64,000 bases of DNA from Paludibacteraceae bacterium (GTDB lineage: Bacteria; Bacteroidota; Bacteroidia; Bacteroidales; Paludibacteraceae), in assembly GCA_024401645.1 (NCBI GenBank), contig JAKSKR010000014.1, positions 1 to 64,000 of the forward strand, written 5' to 3'. The position numbers and the translations under genes are program-made. The notes below the pieces were generated by a model, which was given only the letters and a program-made list of their open reading frames with translations, was not told where the DNA came from and made no database searches. Below, piece after piece: positions 35,635-44,368 of this stretch (position 1 is the stretch's first letter; each line of letters starts with the position of its first letter).

Positions 35635-35790
35635 GGAGAAAAGGAGATTGTCGAGAGTGATTGGACTATTAGGATATACACTAATTCAAAACATTTGTAT
35701 TTTCCTATTATCGTTGCCCTATCATATTTTCTACCACGAATACTGGAATGTCAAGTATATCCTCTAAACAAGTGTATAAGACATTTGTAA
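35635..35790 (+). pseudogene. Possible gene remnant without a start codon
   Basis: An open frame of 51 codons reads EIVESDWTIRIYTNSK and continues to a stop at 35788-35790. An upstream stop in frame and the lack of any ATG show that it is not a complete gene. The composition looks protein-like, so it may be the decayed end of a lost gene. Confidence 0.3.
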
Positions 35791-35830
35791 ATTAAGTAAC
35801 TTTACAAAGAAACAACTAAAACAAACCTCA

Positions 35831-36362
35831 ATGTTGCGTTTTACATTTATTCTTCTCTTCCTTGTCTCTCTCTTCTGCAGAAGCGAAAAAGAGTCCAACT
35901 ATTCATGAAAATGTAGATTATTGCGTAAACAAAATAACAGAAGTTCTCGGCCAGAAATATGATTCGTTGTTGATTTATACACATACGGGAACACATTACT
36001 TAATTATAACTAACGAATATGAGCGAATCAACGACACACTAAAAGCTCTAAAAATCTACGACGCCCTAAAAATCAATGAAATCGTTGTCATACAAGAGGT
36101 TAACCCTGATTATTCATTCAAAACAGACTCTATGTATGCATCAATTTACTATAACAAAGACATTTTTTCCCATTTAAGCGAAGTTGGAATCATGAGGCAC
36201 CCCGAGAACCGTCATCCATGGGACATTATTGCATTTGTAGAAAAAGGCAAACTAAAACTAAAGACTTGGATACCTTATCATCAGAGTCATGGAACAGCTT
36301 CCTTATTTGTAAATTTTTGTCAATCAGCCTTAATGCTACTTTATTCGATTGAGGGCCAATAG
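35831..36362 (+). pseudogene. Secreted protein split by a frameshift at a TC repeat (possibly phase-variable)
   Basis: An ATG at 35831 starts a good signal peptide (MLRFTFILLFLVSL) but the frame stops at TGA soon after. The rest of the protein is open in the +1 frame from 35862 (SSAEAKKSPTIHENVDYC and on, 166 codons). The switch falls in a TC tract (35865-35873, four TC units). One extra TC would join the halves as LVSLSSAEAKK, an ideal cleavage region. The body has no family I recognise. Explanations are slipped-strand phase variation, a fixed frameshift, or an assembly error. Confidence 0.65.
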
Positions 36363-36395
36363 CAAACTCACTTGTAACCTATAAAGCCTAGCCCA

Positions 36396-36632
36396 TTATT
36401 CAATTGATTTTGAAGATTGAATAAAATAACAATGGATGCTTACCAATATCAGTATCTCGTCACCATTATATAGTCCTGCTTCTTCCACAAATTCTTTGAC
36501 GGTGAACAGTTGAATTGAGTCTCTGCCATTATAGTATATCTGTAAAGTCAGAGACTTATCCTCCGGTTCTGTCGAATATGAAGGATTTGTGAATAGTGTG
36601 GTAAGCAATATGTAAAGAATCAGCTTTCGCAT
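36396..36632 (-). CDS. Small secreted hypothetical protein
   Basis: The 78-residue frame starts with a signal peptide (MRKLILYILLTTLFTNPSYS) and continues as a small beta-rich domain (SLTLQIYYNGRDSIQLFTV). The last ~12 residues read like noncoding sequence, so the gene may be truncated. No family is recognised. Confidence 0.45.
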   Translation of the reverse strand: MRKLILYILLTTLFTNPSYSTEPEDKSLTLQIYYNGRDSIQLFTVKEFVEEAGLYNGDEILILVSIHCYFIQSSKSIE

Positions 36633-36723
36633 GTTTGTTATTTACGAAAGTAAATATAGCACAATAACTTGTTTATTCATACAAAGTCGAGTCTTTTGTG
36701 GATAACAAGTCAGACAAACATAT

Positions 36724-36826
36724 CTAACTGTATGCTTTTACTGCTTCTTTAAGCCCCTTCTTAGCCGCGTGTTCGTACCAATAGATAAAAGCCCTGTAAT
36801 TTCTGTTATTTTAAATCCATACAACG
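36724..36826 (-). pseudogene. Decayed gene end, possibly Sel1-repeat-like
   Basis: A minus-strand frame ending in TAG at 36724-36726 reads RAFIYWYEHAAKKGLKEAVK, which resembles the end of a Sel1/TPR-like repeat protein (WY..AA..G). It has no start. The upstream part (36795-36826) matches the sequence at 22541-22605. In a different frame the same DNA reads GFKITEITG, similar to GFNITGITG at the other site, so the true reading is uncertain. Confidence 0.3.
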
Positions 36827-36834
36827 GAAAGGCA

Positions 36835-36861
36835 TAAAAAAGGGTGACTAAAAGTCACCCT
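36835..36861 (-). terminator. Minus-strand terminator
   Basis: AGGGTGACT (36841-36849) and AGTCACCCT (36853-36861) form a perfect 9-bp stem with a 3-base loop; on the minus strand a T run follows (A run at 36836-36840). Confidence 0.8.
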
Positions 36862-37043
36862 AAATGAGGCCAGTCGGACTTGAAGTTATCGCGTCGCATT
36901 ATCATTCAATGCAAAAACACATAAAATGTCATAATTTGGCACAATGTTTCAGTTTTTAAATCGTCATCCGACAGCGAACTAATCGTTTTTAGTTGTTATA
37001 CAAGCTATTGCCTTTCTAAACAATAGAGTATGTCTCGATTGGC

Positions 37044-38048
37044 TTATGCGTGCATTTCAATATCGTACCAATCGTCTTCTTCTGAAACAATCCACTGAAG
37101 ACCACGGCGGCGTTCGATGACGAGTGACGGATTGAGGTTGCCGATTTTAGCAGTCTTGTTAACATATTTGTTGTTGATAGCCCAGTTGTATCTGTAATAT
37201 AGATCGAGCAAATCAAGAATTTCTTCTGTGTCGCGAAGTTCACATTTTTCAATAAAGTCATCTAAAGTCTTGCAATCATCGAAGAAGAAGTTGACAGCTG
37301 CGCTGCAATCGCACATCTGACCACCGTTAGAGATGTCGTCAACCAAGCCCAAAGCCCATGCAAGAGACCAGTATGCTTCATAAGCCCAGTCCATGTCGTA
37401 AAGATCTTGTTGGGTGTAGGTTCCATCCATGATTCTTCTTTCTTTCTCGTTGAGCTCGTCAGAAAGGCCTAGTTTTTCAATGAGTGGACCAAAGAATTCA
37501 AGACTTTCCTTATAGTTGTTATTGTTAATGTCGCATGAAACCTGAATAACAAGTAAGCTAGCTAATGCACGACGGCAGATAACTTCTTTGTCTTTCAAGG
37601 TGACTTCGTCGTCGCTCCATTTAGTTCTGATGTTAGTTGGAGCTGTAATGCCACATTCAGTGAGGAAGTTGTTGTTCATGTCTTCGCGAGCTTTCAAAAA
37701 CTCTTCAATGGTGTTATATACTTCACCTTCTTCGTCATCTTCCTCGTCGTTTTCTAGTTCTGGGAAATTTGACTTTACTTGTGCAACAACTCCGTTGTAC
37801 ATATTCTCGTCGAAAGCCAAGTCATGAAGCTGTCCCTTCTGAACACCGAAGAAGAATACTTCATTTGGTGTACTCAATTTGAACATTGCTTCCAACTCAT
37901 TGTCTTCTTTGGCAAACAAGTAGCCGTAAGAAACTTCTGAATTTTCAGCGTCAGCCTTTTCAATTCTTCCATTACCAAGCAGATAGTTTATAGCTGTGCT
38001 TGTTATGTTATTTTTCAAGTCTGTGTTGTTGATAAGATTTGTTTTCAT
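37044..38048 (-). CDS. DUF4272 family protein
   Basis: The 334-residue soluble acidic protein has the DUF4272 core: a CRRALASLLVIQVS helix, then DMDWAYEAYWSLAWALGLV followed by a Cys-containing CDCSAAVNFF segment. The function of this family is unknown to me. Members often occur in toxin-immunity or accessory loci, but nothing toxin-like is adjacent here. A run of Asp/Glu (NDEEDDEEGE, ~100-110) interrupts the N-terminal half. The leader appears to be about 200 bases (candidate -7 element at 38251-38258 on the minus strand). Confidence 0.75.
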   Translation of the reverse strand: MKTNLINNTDLKNNITSTAINYLLGNGRIEKADAENSEVSYGYLFAKEDNELEAMFKLSTPNEVFFFGVQKGQLHDLAFDENMYNGVVAQVKSNFPELENDEEDDEEGEVYNTIEEFLKAREDMNNNFLTECGITAPTNIRTKWSDDEVTLKDKEVICRRALASLLVIQVSCDINNNNYKESLEFFGPLIEKLGLSDELNEKERRIMDGTYTQQDLYDMDWAYEAYWSLAWALGLVDDISNGGQMCDCSAAVNFFFDDCKTLDDFIEKCELRDTEEILDLLDLYYRYNWAINNKYVNKTAKIGNLNPSLVIERRRGLQWIVSEEDDWYDIEMHA

Positions 38049-38489
38049 ATTTATTAAGAAAATTATAGTTAATCTTTTTACAAATGTAATGTAATTTTTT
38101 GTTTAATGAATCTTTTGTCGATAATAATAATGGATGGATTAACGATTTTTATTTTGACGAAGGTAGAAGCTGTCGCTACATTGTAAATCGTTCTTCTTTG
38201 ACATAATTACATCGGCTTTTTTTGATTCTGTTTTATTTTTTTTGATACTGCAAAGTTAAGTGAATTGTGCATGCGAAAAAAAGAGCAAATGTGCGTTAAA
38301 AATAAGCAGATGCGAACAATTTCGTTAACAGAACTGTAAAATCTTGAATAGGGAAGTGGTGTGTTTGCGTTTATTGAACAAGAAACGGAGCCTCAATGTT
38401 GAAAAGCAACACTAAGATTTTATATGTTATAGTAACAAAGCCCCAACTTGGTAAAAGTCAGGGCTTTGTTTGGTTTTGTGGTTGACAGC
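38049..38489. other. Intergenic region between the DUF4272 and GH5 genes
   Basis: A/T-rich. On the minus strand TAACTTTG (38258-38251) is a candidate -7 box for the DUF4272 gene, which would leave a ~200-base leader. The right part holds the GH5 terminator (38434-38470). No gene is seen. Confidence 0.4.
38434..38470 (-). terminator. Terminator of the GH5 gene
   Basis: AACAAAGCCC (38434-38443) and GGGCTTTGTT (38461-38470) form a perfect 10-bp stem with a 17-base loop. Confidence 0.75.
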
Positions 38490-41240
38490 TTACTTCACAA
38501 CCACTTTCTTAACCGTGTTGCCTACTTTCACAAGGTAGATGCCCTGTGTTGGCAACTGAATTCTGTTCTCCATTTCAGGTATGGCCACCATCTGTTTCAG
38601 CACACGTCCGGCAATGTCTGTTACAACCACATTGCTGCGTTCTGCAACGGCAACATAAACGGTGCCGTCGGCTGTTGGGTTAGGGTAGAGCAATACGTCT
38701 TCGGCATTGTCGGCAATGGTGCTTTCAACTGTTGTTAGGTCGCCCTTCATGCCAACGCAGGTAACGTCGTCAATTTCAAGGGTACTGCTGCTGTTAACAG
38801 CGTTCTTAATCTGCCAGCTGAACTTAACAATGTCGCTCTTGTCAAGGTCCATCTTGTTGTCGCCCCAATCCGATGCCTGCTTCAAGCTGCTCCAGCTAAT
38901 GCTGGCAGTCTTCCAGTCGGTGCTTTCGCCAACCTTGGTGCTGTGGTAGTCTTCGTCATCCACGGCCTTCATTTCGGCGCGGAATTCGTGTGCGGTACCA
39001 CGGTACTTATAGGTTATTTTCTGGCAGTCGGTAAGGTCCATGCTGGTTTTGTCTTTGGTAAGGTACATTTCTATACCGCAATATGGAGCTCCCATCCAAC
39101 CGTCGCCTGGCCACTCGTTGCCCATCTTTATGCTTGCCTTAATAACGCCGTTCTGCGCCAATTGGCTAGCTTCGGTGATGCTTGAATGTGGATTTGCGTT
39201 CTTGTTGGCATCGGTAAATACGTCCCAAGAGCCTCCCCAACGGGTAATGATGTTGTTGTCTTCGCAGTCGTCAATCAAGCCCGGATCGGTATAACCTTCA
39301 GGGTAAACGGTAATCTTAACACTCTTGCTCAATTCGTCTTCACCGTCGCTAACGGTAAGTTCAAACACATAGGTGCCAACGTTCAAGTTGCTAACCTTGG
39401 TCTGTGTGGCATTTGCGCTGGCAATTTCTGCACCGGCAGGACCCGATGTCTGTTTCCAGGTGTACTTGTAGTTGCCGCTACCGCCATCGGCTGCCCCCAT
39501 TAGGGTTGTGCTGTTCTCTGGCAAGTAGAAGGTCTTGTCGCTACCCATGGTAAGGGTAAGGTCTTGCATGCCGCTCAAGATGGTTGGCTTGAAGTTAATC
39601 CAGTTCTTGGCAACGCCCAAAAGGTATGCGCCGTTTTCGGTCATGTCGTTGTCGTCCCAGTCTGCAACCTTGAAGACGTCATCTTTGAGGATTGACCACT
39701 TCGAATCGTCGCCGCCCTTGTTACTCATTGACCAGAAGCAGTTGATGAGCTTACGGTCTTTATAGATGTTAATCAGTCCGCCGTCGTTCTTGCTCCAGTT
39801 CAAACCCCATTCGGTTACCACGATTGGCACGCCGTTGTTCCAACTGTTCTTGCCGTTCCAGTCGCCTTGGTGGCCAAATTCTACGTAGCCGTGCCAAGTG
39901 TAGGCAATGTTGCTGAAACCCTGGCCAGCGGCCGTAACGTTATCGGGCTCGCGTGACCATTGGGTTGAACCCACAATGATGATGTTGTCGTCGTCAATCT
40001 TTCTAATGACAGGAATGATGTCTTTAGCATACTCAACAACAGTGCTGTTGCTGGTGGTTGGTTCGTTATAGATTTCGTACATCACGTTCGGATATTCGCC
40101 CCACTTTGTAGCAAAGTAGGTGAAGAAGTCCTTTGCCAAGTCGTTCCAGTGGTGTGCATTGTGCTCGTGGAAGTCGATGATGACGTAGATGTCGTTCTCA
40201 ATGGCCGCCTTAACCATTTCGTCTACCATGCCGCGCACATAGTCTGGGCGGTGCAGGTAGTTGTCTTCGTTCCAAGTGGCATCGTGGTTCTCCCAGGTGT
40301 TGTCGCCCGGTGCAATTGAAACCGGAAGACGGATGATTTGAATGTTGTATTTCGATACGAGGAAGTTCACGTTCTCTTTGGTCCACCACATAGGTGCCGA
40401 ACAACTCCAGAAATAGCTCGGACCCATCAGGCTGATTTTGTTGCCACTTTGGTCGCAAACGGCGCCGCCCTTGGTGTTGAGCTTGCCGTACTTGCTAACC
40501 ACGAACTCTTGTTTCTTGGTTGGCTTGGCAATCTTAACGTTTATGTTCTTCTTAACGTCGCCAACGGTAACGGTCACAATGTCGGTGCCAAAGCTGCTTG
40601 CCTTATACACACCGTCTTTTGCATTACCTGACCATGTGGTGTTGGCCGCTAGCTGTTGGCCATCGGCATTAAAGGCTCTGGCAATTATGCTTTGGCTTTC
40701 GCCAGGCATTATTTCTATCTTGCTTGGTGTTGTTTTTACTTCAGTTACGGTTTTGTTGGTAGCGCTTGTCTTCTTCAGTAAGAAGTAGTCAATGTTCAAG
40801 CCGGTACCCATGTTCACAGCCTTTAAGGTCTGTTTGCCTTCCTTAAAGTAGAAAAGTGCGCTCTGCTCAAAGTCGAACTCTGGCCAGTTGTTCATTGGCA
40901 GTTCCCACCACTTCTCGCTGCCAAGGTTCGCCTCGGTGTTGAAAATGGCATAATCGCCGTCACCATTCTCCATCCTCAACTGACCTGGCTTTCCGGCTAG
41001 GTATTTGAATGAAATTTGGTAAAGGCCTTCACTCGGAATGTTTACCTCGTAGGTTAGAACTTCGCCGGCTTCGTCGAAATAGCCAACGCTTTTCTTTTCA
41101 TTTTCTAGGATTATGTCTGTCTTCAAGCTTTTGGCATTGGCGTAACTTTCCGCCTCAACCTTAATCTGTGCCTGAACGCCGGTAGACAATAGCATACCAA
41201 CTGCCGACAAGAATAACCCTTTCTTCAAAGAGTCTTTCAT
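38490..41240 (-). CDS. Multidomain GH5 glycoside hydrolase with CBMs and T9SS tail
   Basis: The 916-residue enzyme has a signal peptide (LFLSAVGMLLSTGVQAQ), then a CBM6/35-like module (~25-157, VEAESYAN onward) and an Ig-like linker (~165-240). The GH5 catalytic domain covers ~245-560: His358/His360 lie in DFHEH, Glu393 in YNEP is the acid/base, and Glu477 in VTEWG is the nucleophile. A PKD-like module (~565-650) and a CBM11/CIA30-like module (~655-825) follow. A T9SS type A sorting domain ends the protein (LLYPNPTADG to VKKVVVK). It probably degrades cellulose, mannan or related beta-glycans outside the cell. A nearly identical copy of its tail lies orphaned at 33415-33660. Confidence 0.9.
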   Translation of the reverse strand: MKDSLKKGLFLSAVGMLLSTGVQAQIKVEAESYANAKSLKTDIILENEKKSVGYFDEAGEVLTYEVNIPSEGLYQISFKYLAGKPGQLRMENGDGDYAIFNTEANLGSEKWWELPMNNWPEFDFEQSALFYFKEGKQTLKAVNMGTGLNIDYFLLKKTSATNKTVTEVKTTPSKIEIMPGESQSIIARAFNADGQQLAANTTWSGNAKDGVYKASSFGTDIVTVTVGDVKKNINVKIAKPTKKQEFVVSKYGKLNTKGGAVCDQSGNKISLMGPSYFWSCSAPMWWTKENVNFLVSKYNIQIIRLPVSIAPGDNTWENHDATWNEDNYLHRPDYVRGMVDEMVKAAIENDIYVIIDFHEHNAHHWNDLAKDFFTYFATKWGEYPNVMYEIYNEPTTSNSTVVEYAKDIIPVIRKIDDDNIIIVGSTQWSREPDNVTAAGQGFSNIAYTWHGYVEFGHQGDWNGKNSWNNGVPIVVTEWGLNWSKNDGGLINIYKDRKLINCFWSMSNKGGDDSKWSILKDDVFKVADWDDNDMTENGAYLLGVAKNWINFKPTILSGMQDLTLTMGSDKTFYLPENSTTLMGAADGGSGNYKYTWKQTSGPAGAEIASANATQTKVSNLNVGTYVFELTVSDGEDELSKSVKITVYPEGYTDPGLIDDCEDNNIITRWGGSWDVFTDANKNANPHSSITEASQLAQNGVIKASIKMGNEWPGDGWMGAPYCGIEMYLTKDKTSMDLTDCQKITYKYRGTAHEFRAEMKAVDDEDYHSTKVGESTDWKTASISWSSLKQASDWGDNKMDLDKSDIVKFSWQIKNAVNSSSTLEIDDVTCVGMKGDLTTVESTIADNAEDVLLYPNPTADGTVYVAVAERSNVVVTDIAGRVLKQMVAIPEMENRIQLPTQGIYLVKVGNTVKKVVVK

Positions 41241-41301
41241 GGATTTTCTTATATTACCTTTTTATATAGTATTAGAAACAATAGCTACATTTTAGCTTAC
41301 A

Positions 41302-41329
41302 GAAGTTGTTTGACGAGTCAAACAACTTC
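41302..41329. terminator. Hairpin between the thiD and GH5 genes
   Basis: GAAGTTGTTTGA (41302-41313) and TCAAACAACTTC (41318-41329) form a perfect 12-bp stem with a 4-base loop. No T run follows on the minus strand, so termination of thiD here is probable but not proven. Confidence 0.55.
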
Positions 41330-41473
41330 CTGCTTATAGCTCAAACATCACTGTCTTTTTGTAAACCCTCGCAAATATACCTATAAATATGCTTTTCGCA
41401 AAGGTGCATCTGTTAAATTTTTCATGGTCAAGGTCTTGCTAATAAGTAGGGTGGAAGGAATTAAGTCGCACTA

Positions 41474-42286
41474 TTAGTCCTTCACCCTGCAATCTTTCAG
41501 GTGTTTCACGGGTCCGTGTCCCTTGCCTTGCTCAATGTCCTTGCCAGCCTCAATGGCTTGGTGCAGGTAGGCGTGTGCATTGTAGGTGGCAGCGTTAAGG
41601 CTGTCGCCAAGGGCTAGGCGAGTGGCAATGGCGGCAGAAAGTGTGCATCCCGTCCCGTGCGTGTTCTTGGTGTCAATCTGTTGGCTGTGTAGCACAAGCG
41701 GTTGGTCTTCGCCTGCAACGAAAAGCATGTCGACGCTGTCTTTCGTCTCAAGGTGTCCGCCCTTCATCAGCACGGCTTGGCATCCGCTTTTCATTATCTC
41801 TTTGGCAGCTGCGGCCATGTCGGCAGGCGTTTTCACGGTCAGTCCACTCAACACCTCGGCCTCTGGTAGGTTAGGGGTGACGAGGGTTGCCAAGGGGAAT
41901 AGTTTGGTCTTCACCGCCTCAATGGCATCTTCCTCAATCAGCCGGCTGCCACTGGTCGACACCATCACGGGGTCTAACACATAGTACTTGGGGCGGTGTG
42001 CCTTCAGTTTTTCGGCAACCACATCCACCAGTTCCTTACTGTATAGCATGCCACTCTTCACGGCGTCAACCGTCATGTCTTCCATTACGGCATCAATCTG
42101 GTCGCCCAGCACTTGTGGTGTGGCACCTTGCACGCTGCGCACGCCTTGGGTGTTTTGTGCGGTAAGCGCTGTAATGGCACAGCACGCGTATGCGCCTAGG
42201 GCCGAAATGGTCTTGATGTCTGCTTGTATGCCCGCTCCTCCACAACTGTCCGAGCCGGCTATGGTCATTACTGTACAGTATCTCAT
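41474..42286 (-). CDS. thiD: Hydroxymethylpyrimidine/phosphomethylpyrimidine kinase
   Basis: The enzyme phosphorylates HMP and HMP-P in thiamine synthesis. Hallmarks of the ribokinase-like ThiD family are TIAGSDSCGGAGIQADIKTI near the start, DPVMVSTSG in the middle and the anion-hole segment NTHGTGCTLSAAIA. The start at 42286 (MRYCTVMTIAGSDS) gives the usual length of 270 residues; the frame runs on to 42334 but adds an unlikely tail. It stands apart from other thi genes and is divergent from the NifU-like/GGGtGRT pair. No TPP riboswitch is visible in the short upstream region. Confidence 0.92.
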   Translation of the reverse strand: MRYCTVMTIAGSDSCGGAGIQADIKTISALGAYACCAITALTAQNTQGVRSVQGATPQVLGDQIDAVMEDMTVDAVKSGMLYSKELVDVVAEKLKAHRPKYYVLDPVMVSTSGSRLIEEDAIEAVKTKLFPLATLVTPNLPEAEVLSGLTVKTPADMAAAAKEIMKSGCQAVLMKGGHLETKDSVDMLFVAGEDQPLVLHSQQIDTKNTHGTGCTLSAAIATRLALGDSLNAATYNAHAYLHQAIEAGKDIEQGKGHGPVKHLKDCRVKD

Positions 42287-42441
42287 TTCATTTTGTGTAT
42301 TATGGGGTGTAAAAATAGCATTTTTTTCCTTCAAACTGGCAAATAATGGTCATCTTCTGCGGTTTGTCTTTCACTTGTTGGCGCTTCGTGTTCCTTACGT
42401 TAACAATGTGTCAAATTGTTCGTAAATACAAGGTGATTTTA

Positions 42442-42472
42442 TTTGCTAAAAAATGGGAAATGTATATATTTG
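42442..42472 (+). promoter_or_regulatory. Consensus promoter of the NifU-like/GGGtGRT operon
   Basis: TTTG at 42442-42445 and TATATTTG at 42465-42472 have ideal 19-base spacing. The leader is about 105 bases. Confidence 0.8.
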
Positions 42473-42584
42473 CATTGATTTATTGGCAAAATGAACATGT
42501 TGGGCTTGACTGGCCTGTCTGCTCACCAGTAGGTCTATATTGAAAATGTTATAGAATTAACAAAATACAATAATTATTGTTATT

Positions 42585-43277
42585 ATGATTTACACTAATG
42601 ATGTGCAGCAGATGTGCTGCGTTGCTAAAGGCGCTAACCACGCCAATGCTCCTATCCCTGAAGAGGGCAAGTGGGTGCATGCAAAGGAAATTAAGGACAT
42701 TTCTGGCCTTACTCACGGTATTGGTTGGTGTGCTCCTCAGCAGGGTTGCTGCAAGCTTACTCTTAACGTAAAGGAAGGTATCATCGAAGAAGCTCTTGTT
42801 GAGACTCTTGGTTGCTCTGGTATGACTCACTCAGCTGCTATGGCATCTGAAATCCTCCCAGGCAAGACTCTTCTTGAAGCTCTTAATACTGACCTCGTTT
42901 GCGACGCAATCAACACTGCAATGCGCGAACTCTTCCTTCAGATCGTTTACGGCCGTACTCAGTCTGCTTTCTCAGAAGGTGGTCTTCCAATCGGTGGTTC
43001 TCTTGAAGACCTCGGTAAGAACCTTCGTTCACAGGTTGGTACTATGTTCGGTACTAAGGCTAAGGGTAGCCGTTACTTGGAAATGACCGAAGGTTATTGC
43101 ACCAAGATGGCTTTGGACGCTAACAACGAAGTTATCGGTTACGAATTCGTTAACCTTGGTAAGTTGATGGATGCTCTTAAGGCTGGTGCTAATGGTCCTG
43201 AAGCTATCGAAAAGGCTAAGGGTACTTATGGCCGTTTCAAGGATGCAGTTAAATATATTGACCCACGTAAAGAATAA
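42585..43277 (+). CDS. NifU/IscU-like scaffold-domain protein
   Basis: The 230-residue protein resembles an iron-sulfur scaffold: LGCSGMTHSAAMASEILPG aligns with the GCGxAIASSS/GKS stretch of IscU and NifU, and Cys residues occur at WCAPQQGCC and EGYC. It is longer than IscU and the third canonical Cys is not in the usual context, so it may bind another metal or hold a cluster differently. Codon use is extremely biased (GGT, CTT, GCT, AAC), as in highly expressed genes. It starts 8 bases before the GGGtGRT gene, and both end at one strong terminator. The pair is of unknown function. Confidence 0.75.
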   Translation: MIYTNDVQQMCCVAKGANHANAPIPEEGKWVHAKEIKDISGLTHGIGWCAPQQGCCKLTLNVKEGIIEEALVETLGCSGMTHSAAMASEILPGKTLLEALNTDLVCDAINTAMRELFLQIVYGRTQSAFSEGGLPIGGSLEDLGKNLRSQVGTMFGTKAKGSRYLEMTEGYCTKMALDANNEVIGYEFVNLGKLMDALKAGANGPEAIEKAKGTYGRFKDAVKYIDPRKE

Positions 43278-43285
43278 TACACAAC

Positions 43286-44281
43286 ATGGCACTATTCGAA
43301 AGCTACGAGCGTCGTATTGATCAGATCAATGCAGCTCTCAACAAATATGGTATTAAGAGCATTGAAGAAGCAAAGGAAATTTGCGCAGCTAAGGGTCTTG
43401 ACCCATACAAGATGTGCGAAGACACCCAGAAGATCTGCTTCGAAAATGCAAAGTGGGCTTATGTTGTAGGTGCAGCTATCGCTATTAAGAAGGGCGTTAA
43501 GACTGCAGCTGACGCAGCTGAAGCTATCGGCGAAGGCCTTCAGGCTTTCTGTATCCCTGGCTCTGTTGCTGATGACCGTAAGGTAGGTCTTGGCCACGGT
43601 AACTTGGCTGCTCGTTTGCTTCGTGAAGAAACTGAATGCTTCGCATTCTTGGCTGGTCACGAATCTTACGCTGCTGCTGAAGGTGCTATCAAGATCGCTG
43701 AAATGGCTAACAAGGTACGTCAGAAACCTCTTCGCGTTATCCTTAACGGTCTCGGTAAGGATGCAGCTAAGATCATCTCTCGTATCAACGGCTTTACTTA
43801 TGTTCAGACTCAGTTCGACTACTACACTGGTAAGGTAAACATCCTTGCAGAAACTAAGTATTCTGACGGTGTTCGTGGTGGCGTTCGCTGCTACGGTGCT
43901 GACGATGTTCGCGAAGGTGTTGCTATCATGCACATGGAAGGTGTAGACGTTTCTATTACTGGTAACTCAACTAACCCTACTCGTTTCCAGCACCCAGTTG
44001 CTGGTACTTACAAGAAGGAATGTGTTGAACAGGGTAAGAAGTACTTCTCTGTTGCTTCTGGTGGTGGTACTGGTCGTACTCTTCACCCAGATAACATGGC
44101 AGCAGGTCCTGCTAGCTACGGTATGACTGATACTATGGGTCGTATGCACTCTGACGCTCAGTTCGCTGGTTCTTCTTCAGTTCCTGCACACGTAGAAATG
44201 ATGGGCTTCCTCGGCATGGGTAACAACCCAATGGTAGGTGCTTCTGTAGCAGTTGCTGTTGCTGTGGCTCAGGCTATGTAA
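43286..44281 (+). CDS. GGGtGRT protein
   Basis: The 331-residue protein carries the family-defining motif SGGGTGRTLHP (motif at 259-265). Other features are ECFAFLAGHESYAAAEG (~117-133), RINGFTYVQTQF and an alanine/valine-rich C-terminus. Several cysteines (33, 44, 51, 89, 118, 202, 246) could bind a metal or cofactor. The family is widespread in strict anaerobes, and its biochemical role is not known to me. It is co-transcribed with a NifU-like gene and shows the same extreme codon bias, so it is probably an abundant cytosolic protein linked to iron-sulfur or metal handling (inference). Confidence 0.85.
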   Translation: MALFESYERRIDQINAALNKYGIKSIEEAKEICAAKGLDPYKMCEDTQKICFENAKWAYVVGAAIAIKKGVKTAADAAEAIGEGLQAFCIPGSVADDRKVGLGHGNLAARLLREETECFAFLAGHESYAAAEGAIKIAEMANKVRQKPLRVILNGLGKDAAKIISRINGFTYVQTQFDYYTGKVNILAETKYSDGVRGGVRCYGADDVREGVAIMHMEGVDVSITGNSTNPTRFQHPVAGTYKKECVEQGKKYFSVASGGGTGRTLHPDNMAAGPASYGMTDTMGRMHSDAQFAGSSSVPAHVEMMGFLGMGNNPMVGASVAVAVAVAQAM

Positions 44282-44314
44282 TCTTTGGCGGAATTTATAT
44301 ATTACGCTATATGG

Positions 44315-44348
44315 ACGGCTGTACCGGTTTCGGTACGGCCGTTTTTTT
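44315..44348 (+). terminator. Strong terminator of the GGGtGRT operon
   Basis: ACGGCTGTACCG (44315-44326) pairs with CGGTACGGCCGT (44331-44342), with one G-T pair, and a 7-T run follows. Confidence 0.95.
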
Positions 44349-44368
44349 GTTCTATCTTTTCCTATTGC

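Larger units (their letters stand above)
36633..37043. other. Gene-poor stretch with remnants and a terminator
   Basis: It contains a decayed minus-strand fragment (36724-36826), a minus-strand terminator (36835-36861), and about 180 bases of A/T-rich sequence after the DUF4272 gene in which I see nothing else. Confidence 0.4.

Noticed and set aside
41900-42584. TPP riboswitch upstream of thiD
   Set aside because: The divergent intergenic region is short, and I see neither the conserved CTGAGA nor the ACCTGA-type core.
42585-43277. Calling the NifU-like protein a true IscU scaffold
   Set aside because: The spacing and third cysteine differ from IscU, and iscS or hsc partners are absent from the neighbourhood.
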